A DNA stretch of 64,000 bases from Alloyangia pacifica (GCF_900116195.1 NZ_FOZW01000007.1:1-64000); one strand, 5' to 3'. Positions 55,049-64,000 are shown, numbered from the stretch's first letter. Numbers and translations are program-made. The notes: generated from the sequence alone by a model not told the origin.

Positions 55049-55470
55049 GGGGATAAACCTGTTCGCAGTCTTGGGTCTTTGTCAGGGGAAGCTTCTGGGG
55101 AAAATCGCCCGTGGTTTCAAGGCTGGGGAGATCTCTCAAGGTTCACGTCGAGTCGCGGTGATTCCTGAGTCTGTGGGTTTTGATAACTTCCCACTGTGGA
55201 GAACAGGATCCGACCGGATCTCTCCAAGATCTGTCCACAATGGGGTACATCACCCTATAAGGGCTTTTTTATATGATCCAAACGCAGATTCACCCAAAGC
55301 AGATCCGAGAGATCTCCGCAGATCTATCCACAGAGGGATCCGCCGTGGACTAAGTTCCGTGAAACATTTGATCCACCGGACTCGGGTTACCCTTAACCAA
55401 AATCATCTCTTCTTTTCTTTCTTTAATTTTTTGAAAGGTACCGGGCGGCCCAGGCGGCTCGGTCCGGGAA
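55049..55470. other. Putative chromosomal replication origin oriC
   Basis: A non-coding gap between maf and rho with origin features. DnaA-box-like 9-mers: TGTGGAGAA at 55195-55203 (minus, 8/9 to TTATCCACA), CTGTCCACA at 55231 (7/9), CTATCCACA at 55324 (8/9), TGATCCACC at 55369 (8/9 to the TGATCCACA variant). Five GANTC sites (55150, 55160, 55167, 55287, 55379) would be CcrM targets. About ten GATC sites lie in 250 bp. AT-rich tracts at 55254-55276 and 55399-55436 could melt. GGTTA-CCCT-TAACC at 55385 holds CtrA-like half sites. Genes diverge on both sides and parS lies within 5 kb. Strong inference, not proof. Confidence 0.8.
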
Positions 55471-55499
55471 TTGACTTCGAGGGGGGGAGGGGATAGGCA
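55471..55499 (+). promoter_or_regulatory. Probable rho promoter
   Basis: TTGACT (55471-55476), 17-bp spacer, TAGGCA (55494-55499), giving an untranslated leader of about 85 bases before rho. Rho mRNA leaders are often control sites for autoregulation. Confidence 0.5.
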
Positions 55500-55589
55500 T
55501 CTTCTCAACACCTGTTCTGGTGGGACCTTCCCAAAAGACATACGCAGATAGCTGCGACAGCGACGGCCGACCGCGGCCCGGAGGAATTC

Positions 55590-56873
55590 ATGACTGATGC
55601 CGATATCGTCGAGCGTCTGAACCTGTCCGATCTCAAGGCGCAGAGCCCGAAAGATCTGCTGGCGATGGCCGAAGAGCTGGACATCGAAAACGCATCGACG
55701 ATGCGCAAGGGCGAGATGATGTTCCAGATCCTGCGCGAACGCGCGGACGAGGGCTGGACCATCTTTGGCGACGGCGTGCTCGAAGTGCTGCAGGACGGCT
55801 TCGGCTTCCTGCGCTCGCCCGAGGCAAACTACCTGCCGGGCCCCGATGACATCTATGTCTCGCCCGACATGATCCGGAAATACTCGCTGCGCACAGGCGA
55901 CACCATCGAGGGCGAGATCCGTGCGCCTGACAACGAAGAGCGCTACTTCGCGCTGGTCGACGTCTCGGCGATCAACTTCGAGGATCCGGAACGCGCCCGC
56001 CACAAGATCGCCTTCGACAACCTGACGCCGCTCTATCCCGACGAGCGTCTGAAGATGGAAGTCGAGGATCCGACGATCAAGGACAAGTCGGCCCGGATCA
56101 TCGATCTGGTCGCACCGATCGGCAAGGGACAGCGTTCGCTCATCGTGGCGCCGCCGCGCACCGGTAAGACGGTGCTGCTGCAGAACATCGCCAACTCGAT
56201 CGAGAAGAACCACCCCGAGTGCTACCTCATCGTCCTGCTGATCGATGAACGCCCCGAGGAAGTCACCGACATGCAGCGTTCGGTGAAGGGCGAGGTTGTC
56301 TCCTCGACCTTCGACGAACCGGCGACCCGTCACGTGGCCGTTTCGGAAATGGTCATCGAGAAAGCCAAGCGCCTCGTCGAGCATAAACGAGATGTTGTGA
56401 TTCTTCTCGACTCGATCACAAGACTTGGTAGGGCCTTCAACACTGTCGTGCCGTCGTCGGGCAAGGTCCTGACCGGTGGTGTCGATGCAAACGCGCTGCA
56501 GCGTCCGAAGCGTTTCTTCGGCGCGGCGCGGAACATCGAAGAGGGCGGCTCGCTCACCATCATCGCCACCGCGCTGATCGACACCGGCTCGCGCATGGAC
56601 GAGGTGATCTTCGAAGAATTCAAGGGTACCGGTAACTCGGAAATCGTGCTCGACCGCAAGGTCGCAGACAAGCGCGTCTTCCCGGCGATCGATATCCTCA
56701 AGTCGGGCACCCGGAAAGAGGATCTGCTCACCGACAAGGTCGACCTGCAGAAGACCTTCGTCCTGCGCCGGATCCTCAATCCGATGGGCACGACCGACGC
56801 GGTCGAATTCTTGCTCTCCAAGCTTAAGCAGACGAAGACGAACGGCGAATTCTTCGACTCCATGAACAGCTAA
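55590..56873 (+). CDS. rho: Transcription termination factor Rho
   Basis: Hexameric RNA helicase that ends untranslated transcripts. 427 residues, standard. RNA-binding OB domain about 50-120 with [20 protein letters not shown]. Walker A APPRTGKT (187-194). Walker B region [17 protein letters not shown] and Q/R loops [20 protein letters not shown] follow. GGAGG lies 7 bases before the ATG. First gene on the right side of the putative origin; mnmE follows after 24 bp. Confidence 0.97.
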   Translation: MTDADIVERLNLSDLKAQSPKDLLAMAEELDIENASTMRKGEMMFQILRERADEGWTIFGDGVLEVLQDGFGFLRSPEANYLPGPDDIYVSPDMIRKYSLRTGDTIEGEIRAPDNEERYFALVDVSAINFEDPERARHKIAFDNLTPLYPDERLKMEVEDPTIKDKSARIIDLVAPIGKGQRSLIVAPPRTGKTVLLQNIANSIEKNHPECYLIVLLIDERPEEVTDMQRSVKGEVVSSTFDEPATRHVAVSEMVIEKAKRLVEHKRDVVILLDSITRLGRAFNTVVPSSGKVLTGGVDANALQRPKRFFGAARNIEEGGSLTIIATALIDTGSRMDEVIFEEFKGTGNSEIVLDRKVADKRVFPAIDILKSGTRKEDLLTDKVDLQKTFVLRRILNPMGTTDAVEFLLSKLKQTKTNGEFFDSMNS

Positions 56874-56897
56874 ACATAAACCGCAAAGGAGGCGGGG

Positions 56898-58181
56898 ATG
56901 GATACGATCTTCGCACTTGCCAGCGCGGTGGGCAAAGCAGGCGTCTCCGTGGTGAGGGTTTCCGGACCTTCCGCATGGGACGCCTGTTCTCGTCTTTGCG
57001 GCGATGTTCCCGCACCGCGCCGGACCGCGCTGCGCAAACTGTCCGACGGGGCAGGGCAGGTGCTCGACGAAGCGCTGGTGCTCACCTTTGAAGACGGCAA
57101 GAGTTTCACCGGCGAACAGGTCGTCGAGTTCCATTTGCATGGCAGCATTGCCATCCTGCGCGCAGTGCTTCGCGAGCTCGCGGCGATGGAGGGGATCCGT
57201 CAGGCAGAGCCCGGCGAATTCACCCGGCGGGCGCTGGAGCATGATCGGCTGGATCTCACCCAGGTCGAGGCGCTGGCGGATCTGATCGAGGCCGAGACCG
57301 AAAGCCAACGCAGCCAGGCGATGACGATTTTCGCCGGGGCGCTCGGCAAGAAAGTGGACGGCTGGCGTGAAGAGCTGATTTTCGCCGCCTCTCTGCTCGA
57401 GGTGACGATCGATTTCGCCGACGAAGAGGTTCCGGTCGACGTCAGCGACGATGTGCGTGCAGCGCTCCTCAAGGTGAAGACGGAGATCGAGCGCGAACTG
57501 GCCGGAGTTGACGCAGCGGAACGCATCAGATCCGGTTTCGAAGTTGCGATCATTGGTCGGCCAAATGTCGGAAAGTCCACTCTTCTCAATGCCTTGTCAG
57601 GTAGAGACGCGGCAATCACCTCGGAACATGCGGGCACGACCCGCGATGTGATCGAGGTGCGTATGGAAATTGCGGGCCTGCCCGTGACGCTTCTTGATAC
57701 CGCAGGTCTGCGAGAGGCCGCGGATCCGGTCGAAAAGATCGGTATTCAGCGCGCCCGGGACCGCGCTGAGCTGGCGGACCTGCGGGTCTTTCTGCTCGAG
57801 GCGGATGAGACGTTGGACGTTGTTCCGCGCAAGGGTGACATCGTCCGCCGCTCCAAGGGAGATCTCTCTGGAGACGCGCAGGCGATTTCCGCCGCCACGG
57901 GGCAGGGGATAGAGGCGCTGATCTCGGAAATTGGTGGCATCTTGTCCGAGCGCGTACAGTCCAGCGGCCTCGCCACGCGGGAGCGCCACCGAATCGCCTT
58001 CCAGGAAGGCGCCGATTCGCTCACAACCGCGCTGGAATTGCTTGATTTCGGACCGGAGCGGTACGATATCGCTGCAGAGGAAGTCCGGGTCGCGATTCGA
58101 CGCCTTGAAGCCCTGATCGGCCGCGTCGATGTTGAAAATTTGCTGGACAAGATCTTCTCGAGCTTCTGCCTGGGTAAGTAA
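56898..58181 (+). CDS. mnmE: tRNA modification GTPase MnmE (TrmE)
   Basis: Forms the MnmEG complex that modifies U34 of certain tRNAs. 427 residues. N-terminal tetrahydrofolate domain begins MDTIFALASAVGKAGVSVVR. G domain: P-loop GRPNVGKST, switch DTAGLREAAD. The C terminus ends FCLGK, matching the conserved FCIGK in which the Cys is catalytic. AAAGGAGG precedes the ATG. Directly followed by parS and mnmG. Confidence 0.96.
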   Translation: MDTIFALASAVGKAGVSVVRVSGPSAWDACSRLCGDVPAPRRTALRKLSDGAGQVLDEALVLTFEDGKSFTGEQVVEFHLHGSIAILRAVLRELAAMEGIRQAEPGEFTRRALEHDRLDLTQVEALADLIEAETESQRSQAMTIFAGALGKKVDGWREELIFAASLLEVTIDFADEEVPVDVSDDVRAALLKVKTEIERELAGVDAAERIRSGFEVAIIGRPNVGKSTLLNALSGRDAAITSEHAGTTRDVIEVRMEIAGLPVTLLDTAGLREAADPVEKIGIQRARDRAELADLRVFLLEADETLDVVPRKGDIVRRSKGDLSGDAQAISAATGQGIEALISEIGGILSERVQSSGLATRERHRIAFQEGADSLTTALELLDFGPERYDIAAEEVRVAIRRLEALIGRVDVENLLDKIFSSFCLGK

Positions 58182-58185
58182 GGAG

Positions 58186-58201
58186 TGTTTCACGTGAAAC
58201 A
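58186..58201. promoter_or_regulatory. parS centromere site 1
   Basis: TGTTTCACGTGAAACA, a perfect 16-bp parS consensus palindrome, 4 bases after the mnmE stop. It lies between the AAGGAG ribosome site and the initiator region of mnmG. ParB, encoded 3.3 kb downstream, should bind it. Confidence 0.95.
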
Positions 58202-60062
58202 ACTCGATTTTGACGTCGTCGTCGTGGGCGGCGGACATGCGGGCACCGAGGCCGCCGCGGCTTCGGCGCGAATGGGCGCAAAAACGGCGCTTGTCACCCT
58301 GACCCGAGCCGGGATCGGGGTCATGTCGTGCAATCCGGCCATCGGCGGGCTCGGAAAGGGCCATTTGGTGCGCGAGATTGACGCTATGGATGGTGTTATG
58401 GGCCGTGTGGCGGACCAGGCGGGCATCCAGTTCCGCCTGCTGAACCGTCGCAAGGGTCCCGCCGTTCAAGGGCCGCGGACCCAGGCAGACCGGAAGCTCT
58501 ACCGCGAGGCCATGCTGCGCGAGATGGAAGCCGCGCCGAACCTTTCCATCGTGGAAGGGGAGGTCACGGACCTGTTGAAGACCGGCGATCTTGTGCAAGG
58601 TGTGGTCCTTGCCGATGGATCCGTGCTCAGATCCGGTGCTGTGGTGCTCACTACAGGTACCTTCCTGCGCGGCGTCATCCATATCGGTGATCAGAAGCGC
58701 CCCGGCGGCCGCATGGGCGACAAGCCCGCGGTCAAACTGGCGGAGCGGCTCGACGAGATGGCGCTGCCGCTTGGACGTCTGAAAACCGGCACGCCGCCGC
58801 GTCTGGATGGGCGGACGATCAATTGGGAGATCCTCGACAGCCAGCCCGGCGATGACGATCCTGCCATGTTCTCTTTCCTGTCGGCCTCGCCCTTCGTGCG
58901 GCAGATTTCCTGCGGGATCACTCATACAAATACGCGCACGCACGAGCTGATCCGCGACAACCTTTCCAGGTCCGCCATGTATGGCGGGCATATCGAGGGC
59001 ATCGGTCCGCGCTACTGCCCCTCGATTGAGGACAAGGTGGTGCGTTTCGCCGACAAGGACTCTCACCAGATCTTCCTTGAGCCGGAGGGCCTGGACGACC
59101 ACACGGTTTATCCCAACGGGATTTCGACATCGCTGCCCGAGGACGTTCAAGAGGCCTATGTCCATTCAATCGTCGGCCTCGAGAACGCCAGGATCCTGCA
59201 GCCTGGTTACGCCATCGAGTATGACTACATCGATCCCCGGGCGCTGGACCTGCGGCTCTCGGTGAAATCTGTTTCGGGCCTCTACCTCGCGGGGCAAATC
59301 AACGGTACGACCGGGTACGAAGAGGCGGCAGCACAGGGCATGGTCGCAGGTCTGAACGCCGCGGCGCAGAGCCTCGGGCGGGAGGAAATCACCTTCAGCC
59401 GTGCGGAAAGCTATATCGGCGTTATGATCGACGATCTGACATCGCGCGGTGTGACGGAACCCTACCGAATGTTCACCTCGCGCGCCGAGTTCCGTCTGTC
59501 CCTGCGCGCCGACAACGCGGACCAGCGCCTGACACCCATGGCATTGGCGCTCGGCTGCGTGTCCGAAACGCGCAAGAGGGCGTTCCTCGAAAAGTCGGAA
59601 GATCTGGAGCGGGGCAGGGGCGTGCTCGGCGAGATCACGATGACCCCGCGCGAGCTTGGAGAACTGGGGCTGAAAATGAACGCAGACGGCGCGCGGCGCA
59701 GTCTGTTCCAATTGCTCTCCTTTCCTGACATCTCTATGGACTTCCTGCGTGAGCACGTTCCGGAACTCAGCACCATTGCGCCCGAAATCGGAGAGCAGCT
59801 GGCCAAGGACGCGCTATACGCCAATTATATCGATCGCCAGAAGCGCGATGTGGATGCGCTGAAGCGCGACGAGACCTATCAGGTGCCATCCGACTTCGAC
59901 TTCTCGACGATTGAAGGGCTTTCCACCGAATTGAAGCAAAAGCTTGCGCGGGCAAAGCCCTCGACGCTTGCACAGGCGGCGAAAGTCGACGGGATGACAC
60001 CGGCGGCGCTTTCGCTTCTTCTTATCCGGCTCCGGCGCAACGACAAGGCGCGCAGCGCATGA
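58194..60062 (+). CDS. mnmG: tRNA uridine-5-carboxymethylaminomethyl(34) synthesis enzyme MnmG (GidA)
   Basis: FAD-dependent partner of MnmE, about 622 residues. FAD site [21 protein letters not shown] near the start; [20 protein letters not shown] and [14 protein letters not shown] are further signatures; [20 protein letters not shown] lies near 360-380. The GTG at 58194 ([10 protein letters not shown]) is preferred because AAGGAG ends 8 bases upstream; the GTG at 58185 would start inside the ribosome site and encode MFHVKQ from the parS bases. Overlaps rsmG by 4 bases. Confidence 0.95.
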   Translation: MKQLDFDVVVVGGGHAGTEAAAASARMGAKTALVTLTRAGIGVMSCNPAIGGLGKGHLVREIDAMDGVMGRVADQAGIQFRLLNRRKGPAVQGPRTQADRKLYREAMLREMEAAPNLSIVEGEVTDLLKTGDLVQGVVLADGSVLRSGAVVLTTGTFLRGVIHIGDQKRPGGRMGDKPAVKLAERLDEMALPLGRLKTGTPPRLDGRTINWEILDSQPGDDDPAMFSFLSASPFVRQISCGITHTNTRTHELIRDNLSRSAMYGGHIEGIGPRYCPSIEDKVVRFADKDSHQIFLEPEGLDDHTVYPNGISTSLPEDVQEAYVHSIVGLENARILQPGYAIEYDYIDPRALDLRLSVKSVSGLYLAGQINGTTGYEEAAAQGMVAGLNAAAQSLGREEITFSRAESYIGVMIDDLTSRGVTEPYRMFTSRAEFRLSLRADNADQRLTPMALALGCVSETRKRAFLEKSEDLERGRGVLGEITMTPRELGELGLKMNADGARRSLFQLLSFPDISMDFLREHVPELSTIAPEIGEQLAKDALYANYIDRQKRDVDALKRDETYQVPSDFDFSTIEGLSTELKQKLARAKPSTLAQAAKVDGMTPAALSLLLIRLRRNDKARSA

Positions 60063-60679
60063 GCGATCTGGACCTTGGGGGCGGGCTCAGTGTTTCACGT
60101 GAAACATGGGACCGCCTCGAGCACTACACGGACCTTCTGAAAAAGTGGAATCCGCGGATCAATCTCGTTTCGCCGACGACTTTGGCCGAGGCCTGGACCC
60201 GGCACATCGTAGATTCTGCGCAGATCTGGGGTATTCCACAGACATACCCACAGCATTGGGCAGACCTGGGCGCAGGCGGGGGCTTCCCGGGCCTTGTCGT
60301 CGCAATTCTGCGCGATGAATTCACACCGGAGATGAAGGTAACGCTGGTCGAAAGCGATCAGCGAAAATGCGCGTTCCTGCGGACAGTTCTCCGCGAGACC
60401 GGCGTCGAAGCGAATGTCGAAGCCCGCAGGATCGAGGAAATTCCCCCGCTTGGTGCGGACCTGCTCAGCGCCCGCGCGCTGGCTTCGCTCGATAAACTTT
60501 TGGGCTTCGCTGAACGTCACCTGTGCGAGAATGGCACTGCGCTCTTTCCCAAGGGCGCGCAGGCCGAAAAAGAAATCGCAGATGCACGCAAGATGTGGCA
60601 GTTTGATCTGGTACGGCATACAAGCCTTACGGATCCCCAAGCGGTTGTCTTGCAAATCGGAGCGCTGACTCATGTCTGA
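60059..60679 (+). CDS. rsmG: 16S rRNA (guanine-527-N7)-methyltransferase (GidB)
   Basis: Methylates G527 of 16S rRNA. 206 residues. SAM site [17 protein letters not shown] (about 66-83) and [19 protein letters not shown] after it; [11 protein letters not shown] near 137. A perfect parS lies inside the gene near the start and encodes SVSRET, the VSRET stretch that recurs in GidB proteins of this group. parA overlaps its end by 8 bases. Confidence 0.95.
   Translation: MSDLDLGGGLSVSRETWDRLEHYTDLLKKWNPRINLVSPTTLAEAWTRHIVDSAQIWGIPQTYPQHWADLGAGGGFPGLVVAILRDEFTPEMKVTLVESDQRKCAFLRTVLRETGVEANVEARRIEEIPPLGADLLSARALASLDKLLGFAERHLCENGTALFPKGAQAEKEIADARKMWQFDLVRHTSLTDPQAVVLQIGALTHV
60091..60106. promoter_or_regulatory. 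parS centromere site 2 (inside rsmG)
   Basis: Second perfect TGTTTCACGTGAAACA, within the rsmG coding sequence, 1.9 kb from the first. Confidence 0.95.
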
Positions 60680-61481
60680 TTCCATCCGGCCCGGCGCGGC
60701 CAAGATCGTAGCCATCGCCAACCAGAAGGGCGGGGTGGGCAAGACCACGACGACGATCAACCTCGGTGCGGCGCTGGCGGAGCGCGGCTTGAAGGTGCTG
60801 ATCGTTGACCTCGATCCGCAGGGCAACTCGTCCACGGGGCTCGGCATCGAGCCTGAAGCGCGCGAATACACGGCCTATGAGCTGCTGCTTGAGGACGCAC
60901 CGCTGTCGGACATGATCCTCGAGACGGAGACGGCGAATCTGAAGCTGATCCCGGCAACGGTGGATCTGGCCTCGGCGGACATCGAGCTGGTGGCGAACGA
61001 AAAGCGCAGTTTCCTGCTGCACGACGCGCTGCGGCAGGCGGACATGGCGCAGTTCTGCTTCGATTACATCCTGATCGACTGCCCGCCGTCGCTGAACCTT
61101 CTGACGGTCAATGCCATGGTCGCGGCGCATTCGATCCTTGTGCCGCTGCAGAGCGAGTTCTTTGCACTTGAGGGTCTGTCGCAGCTGATGCTGACAATCC
61201 GCGAAGTGCGGCAGAGCGCCAATCCCGACCTGCGGATCGAAGGCGTGGTTCTGACCATGTTCGATGCGCGCAACAACCTGTCGCGGATGGTCGAGGAAGA
61301 CGCACGGGCGAACCTTGGTGACCTGGTGTTCAACACGGTGATCCCGCGGAACGTGCGGGTCAGCGAAGCGCCGTCCTATGCCTGTCCGGTGCTGACCTAC
61401 GACACCAATTCCAAGGGCGCGCTGGCCTATCGGGCGCTGGCGGACGAGCTGTTGCGCAACAATGCGCAGATGGCGGCCTAA
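60672..61481 (+). CDS. parA: Chromosome partitioning ATPase ParA
   Basis: Walker-type ATPase that moves ParB-parS complexes along the nucleoid. 269 residues. Deviant Walker [10 protein letters not shown] (19-27), switch region [13 protein letters not shown], and [18 protein letters not shown]-terminal DNA-binding basic residues and the [14 protein letters not shown] region are present. Start overlaps rsmG by 8 bases; parB follows after 27 bp. Confidence 0.97.
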   Translation: MSDSIRPGAAKIVAIANQKGGVGKTTTTINLGAALAERGLKVLIVDLDPQGNSSTGLGIEPEAREYTAYELLLEDAPLSDMILETETANLKLIPATVDLASADIELVANEKRSFLLHDALRQADMAQFCFDYILIDCPPSLNLLTVNAMVAAHSILVPLQSEFFALEGLSQLMLTIREVRQSANPDLRIEGVVLTMFDARNNLSRMVEEDARANLGDLVFNTVIPRNVRVSEAPSYACPVLTYDTNSKGALAYRALADELLRNNAQMAA

Positions 61482-61508
61482 GACGAAATTCGAGACAAGA
61501 GGGCAGTT

Positions 61509-62417
61509 ATGGCAGAGAAACGCGAAATGCGTCGGGGACTCGGGCGGGGACTGTCGGCCCTGATGTCGGATGTGGATGTGCGCCCCGCGGTGGTGGCCGA
61601 GGAAGAGGCGGCGCCGCGGACTCCCGACCGGATGATTCCGATCGAGAAGCTGTTCCCGAACAAGGACCAGCCGCGCCGGACCTTCACCCCCGAGCAGCTC
61701 AACGAGCTTTCGGAATCGATCCGCACCAAGGGGATTATCCAGCCGATCATCGTCCGGCCGCGGCCCGGATCGGAAGGTGAGTTCGAGATCGTCGCGGGCG
61801 AACGCCGCTGGCGCGCCGCGCAGATGGCGCAGCTGCACGAGGTGCCCGCGCTGGTGCGGGAATTCGACGACATCGAGGTGCTCGAAGTCGCGATCATCGA
61901 GAACATCCAGCGCGCGGACCTGAACGCCATCGAAGAGGCGGCGGGCTACAAGCAGCTGATGAACCGCTTCGGGCACACGCAGGAAAAGATCGCCGAGGCG
62001 CTTGGCAAGAGCCGCAGCCATATCGCCAACTTGCTGCGCCTGCTGAACCTGCCGGAGACCGTTCAGACCATGGTGGTCGAGGGCGAGCTGACGGCGGGCC
62101 ACGCGCGCACGCTGATCACCTCGGAGAACCCGGAAGAGCTGGCAAAAGAGATCGTGCGGCGCAAGCTCTCGGTCCGCCAGGCCGAACAACTGGCCAAGCC
62201 GCAGACACAGAAAGCACCGAAACAGGGCCTGAACGGCTTTGGTGGCGGGCAGAAGGATGCGGACACTCGGGCGCTTGAGGGGGATCTCTCGGCGGCGCTC
62301 GGCATGAAGGTTGCGATCCAGAACGCGCCGGGCGCGGAGAGCGGCAAGCTGGTGGTCAGCTACCAGAGCTTCGAGGAACTCGACAAACTCTGCGCAATCC
62401 TCAGCGCCGCGCGCTGA
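61509..62417 (+). CDS. parB: Chromosome partitioning protein ParB
   Basis: parS-binding CTPase clamp, 302 residues. N-terminal RRGLGRGLSALM is the ParA-stimulating segment. IPIEKLFPNKDQPRRTF and IVAGERRWRAAQ (GERR box, about 97-100, CTP site) with ENIQR (131-135) follow. Helix-turn-helix near 155-178 (THTQEKIAEALGKSRSHIAN-like, here GHTQEKIAEALGKSRSHIAN). C-terminal dimerisation domain about 245-302. AAGAGGGCAG upstream. Last gene of the block. Confidence 0.97.
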   Translation: MAEKREMRRGLGRGLSALMSDVDVRPAVVAEEEAAPRTPDRMIPIEKLFPNKDQPRRTFTPEQLNELSESIRTKGIIQPIIVRPRPGSEGEFEIVAGERRWRAAQMAQLHEVPALVREFDDIEVLEVAIIENIQRADLNAIEEAAGYKQLMNRFGHTQEKIAEALGKSRSHIANLLRLLNLPETVQTMVVEGELTAGHARTLITSENPEELAKEIVRRKLSVRQAEQLAKPQTQKAPKQGLNGFGGGQKDADTRALEGDLSAALGMKVAIQNAPGAESGKLVVSYQSFEELDKLCAILSAAR

Positions 62418-62453
62418 AGGATCTCCACAGGATCCTGTGGAGAGATCTCGCTG

Positions 62454-62469
62454 CGTTTCACATGAAGCA
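62454..62469. promoter_or_regulatory. Degenerate parS-like site
   Basis: CGTTTCACATGAAGCA matches 13 of 16 bases of the perfect parS. May bind ParB weakly or be a decayed copy. Confidence 0.5.
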
Positions 62470-62539
62470 ATAAACGCAGGCGCGGGGCAGGGCGTTTGTT
62501 CACCAGATCTGATCGGATCCGTCGGATCTGGTTCAAATT

Positions 62540-62572
62540 AAGAAGGCCGAGCCCCTGTGGCTCGGCCTTCTT
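62540..62572. terminator. Bidirectional terminator of parB and hemW
   Basis: AAGAAGGCCGAGCC and GGCTCGGCCTTCTT pair perfectly over 14 bp around CCTGT. GTTTT follows on the plus strand and AATTTGAA on the minus strand. Confidence 0.8.
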
Positions 62573-62633
62573 GTTTTCCGGGTTTCCGATAGAAGAGAGA
62601 TCTCCACAGGATCCGGCCGGATCCTGTGGGTAA

Positions 62634-62649
62634 CGTTTCACATGAAACG
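62634..62649. promoter_or_regulatory. Degenerate parS-like site 2
   Basis: CGTTTCACATGAAACG, itself nearly a palindrome, matches 13 of 16 parS bases. It sits 9 bases from the hemW stop. Confidence 0.5.
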
Positions 62650-62657
62650 GTGAAGCG

Positions 62658-63827
62658 TCAGTTGGTCAGAAGCTCTGAGATCACGCCGTTCAGCACCAAA
62701 CGGCCCTCGGTGGTGGCGCCGATCAGGTCACGTTCGCGCCAGATCAGGCCGAGGTCCTGAAGCTCGGTCAGCTTGTGGGCGGGCAGGGGCTTCGGTGAGA
62801 TCTCGGCAAGACGCGCAAGCGAGATCCCCTCGCTCAGCCGCAGACCCATCATGACAAATTCTGTCATGATGTCCTCGGTGCCGAGCGGGTCGAAGACGCT
62901 GTCGGCACGTCCGGTCTCGGCTTTCTCGATCCAGGCGCCGGGCATCTTCCAGGCCTCGGTGGCGTGGCGCGTGCCGTTCACCGTGACGCGGCCATGAGCG
63001 CCGGGGCCGACGCCGACGTAATCGCCGCCGCGCCAGTATACGAGGTTGTGCCGGGACTGCGCGCCGGGCTGGGCGTGGTTCGAGACTTCGTAAGGGGCGT
63101 AGCCCGCCTTCGCCGTGATCTCCTGCGTCGCGAGGAACATGTCGGCGGCGAGGTCTTCATCGGGCAGCTTCTTCATCTGGCCACGCTGCGCGCGCTCCCA
63201 GAACATCGTGCCTTCCTCGATGGTCAGCTGATAGAGCGACAGGTGGTCTGCGGCGAGATCGAGCGCCTCGCGCAACTCGGCCTCCCAGCCTTGCAGGGTC
63301 TGGTTTTCGCGCGCGTAGATCAGGTCGAAGTTGACCCGCTCGAAGACCGACTTGGCGGTTTCGAGCGCGACGATCGCCTCACCCACGTCATGCAACCGCC
63401 CGAGGCGGCGCAGATCGTCCGGTCGCAGGCTCTGAATGCCCATGGAGACCCTGTTCACACCCGCGTCGCGGAAGCCCTCGAACTTTGAGACCTCGACCGA
63501 GCGGGGGTTTGCCTCGAGCGTGATCTCGATGTCGTTGGCCCAGGTCCAGTGCTCCTTGGCGGCGTCCAGCACCGCCTGCACCGTCGCCGGCTCCATCAGC
63601 GAGGGCGTGCCGCCGCCGAAATAGATCGAGTTGAGGATGCGCCCCGAGGTCATCTCGCCGTAGCGGCGGACCTCGGAGCTCAGTGCGTCTGCCCAGCGGG
63701 TCTGGTCGATCGACCGGACGACATGGCTGTTGAAGTCGCAGTAGGGGCATTTGGCCTCGCAGAAAGGCCAATGCACGTAGAGGCCGAAGCCTCCTTCACG
63801 CCAGGTTTCAGGCCCGGACTCAGGCAT
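62658..63827 (-). CDS. hemW: Radical SAM heme chaperone HemW
   Basis: HemN-like protein that binds heme rather than oxidising coproporphyrinogen. 389 residues. Fe-S cluster motif CEAKCPYC (Cys23, Cys27, Cys30), Cys spacing CxxxCxx[17 protein letters not shown] is typical of Hem[13 protein letters not shown] and [12 protein letters not shown] follow. The ATG at 63827 overlaps the rdgB stop by 8 bases with AAGGA upstream; a TTG 4 codons earlier is possible. Typically cotranscribed with rdgB. Confidence 0.93.
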   Translation of the reverse strand: MPESGPETWREGGFGLYVHWPFCEAKCPYCDFNSHVVRSIDQTRWADALSSEVRRYGEMTSGRILNSIYFGGGTPSLMEPATVQAVLDAAKEHWTWANDIEITLEANPRSVEVSKFEGFRDAGVNRVSMGIQSLRPDDLRRLGRLHDVGEAIVALETAKSVFERVNFDLIYARENQTLQGWEAELREALDLAADHLSLYQLTIEEGTMFWERAQRGQMKKLPDEDLAADMFLATQEITAKAGYAPYEVSNHAQPGAQSRHNLVYWRGGDYVGVGPGAHGRVTVNGTRHATEAWKMPGAWIEKAETGRADSVFDPLGTEDIMTEFVMMGLRLSEGISLARLAEISPKPLPAHKLTELQDLGLIWRERDLIGATTEGRLVLNGVISELLTN

Positions 63828-64000
63828 CGTCCTTGGCAAAGCAGCCCTTCACGAACTTGGCAAAGGCATCGGCACGGTGGCTGATGCGGTTCTTCTCGTC
63901 GCTGTCCATCTCGGCGAAGGTGATCTCGTAGCCTTCGGGCTGGAAGATCGGGTCGTAGCCGTGGCCGTTCTTGCCGCGCATCGGCCAGACCACCGTGCCC
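63820..64000 (-). CDS. rdgB: Non-canonical purine NTP pyrophosphatase RdgB (3' part)
   Basis: C-terminal 59 codons of a gene that runs off the right edge. It reads [20 protein letters not shown], then [20 protein letters not shown] and KGCF, the end of RdgB/HAM1 proteins that hydrolyse ITP, XTP and dITP. Its last 8 bases overlap the hemW start. The N-terminal part cannot be judged. Confidence 0.93.
   Translation of the reverse strand, partial: GTVVWPMRGKNGHGYDPIFQPEGYEITFAEMDSDEKNRISHRADAFAKFVKGCFAKDDA

Larger units (their letters stand above)
62418..62657. other. parB-hemW intergenic region with GATC palindromes
   Basis: 240 bp holding two perfect palindromes (62423-62442, CTCCACAGGATCCTGTGGAG; and a 26-bp one at 62604-62629 with centre GGCC and GATCC arms), ten GATC sites, two parS-like 16-mers, one DnaA-box-like TGTGGGTAA at 62625-62633 (minus, 8/9) and a bidirectional terminator. 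Convergent genes flank it, so it is not simply a promoter region. Confidence 0.75.

Overview
The window is a contiguous piece of a high-GC alphaproteobacterial chromosome, very probably from the Rhodobacteraceae/Roseobacter group. The evidence is the alphaproteobacterial flagellar regulators flaF and flbT, a DUF1217 flagellar protein, the mnmE-mnmG-rsmG-parA-parB block carrying TGTTTCACGTGAAACA parS sites, CtrA-like TTAA-N7-TTAA boxes at flagellar genes, and a Rhodobacteraceae-type rRNA-operon leader at the left edge. I do not name a genus. No insertion sequence, prophage, CRISPR array or defence island is visible; this is core chromosome plus a large motility and polysaccharide block.

Left part (1-14.6 kb): the leader and probable promoter of an rRNA operon reading leftward off the edge; tRNA-Leu(CAG); an NDUFA9-type reductase; a GFA/CENP-V zinc protein; then gyrB, recF, dnaN and dnaA (all minus, so transcribed in the order dnaA-dnaN-recF-gyrB), rpsT, a small conserved protein, echA, mutM, ubiE and ubiB.

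Flagellar block (14.8-42.7 kb), several units facing both ways: flgD and fliK (minus); a FlgJ-like rod-binding protein and a FlgN-like chaperone (plus); flagellin fliC, flaF, flbT and a DUF1217 protein (plus); fliI (minus); flgB-flgC-fliE-fliQ-flgF-flgG-flgA-flgH-fliL (plus); and the long minus unit motB, flgE-flgK-flgL-flgI-motA, a large exported protein, a lytic transglycosylase, flhA-fliR-flhB and a FliJ-like gene. Rod, hook, rings, stator, part of the export gate and the filament are covered. fliF, fliG, fliM, fliN, fliP and fliH are not here and must lie elsewhere. Near-consensus CtrA boxes sit at four of the unit borders.

Polysaccharide export block (42.9-47.7 kb): a YjbH-type outer-membrane protein, a GfcB/YjbF-type lipoprotein, a bacterial sugar transferase and a Wza-type export lipoprotein.

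Right part (47.7-64 kb): cytochrome c, idi, smr-mltA-tim44, fxsA, secB, then dnaQ-coaE-aroE-maf (minus), a 541-bp gap with DnaA boxes, GANTC and GATC clusters and AT-rich tracts that I read as oriC, and on the other side rho, mnmE, mnmG, rsmG, parA and parB (plus), then hemW and the end of rdgB (minus). Genes diverge from the putative origin on both sides. Two perfect parS sites lie 2.6 and 4.5 kb from it, and the parB-hemW gap holds two degenerate parS-like sites and a second GATC-rich palindromic cluster.
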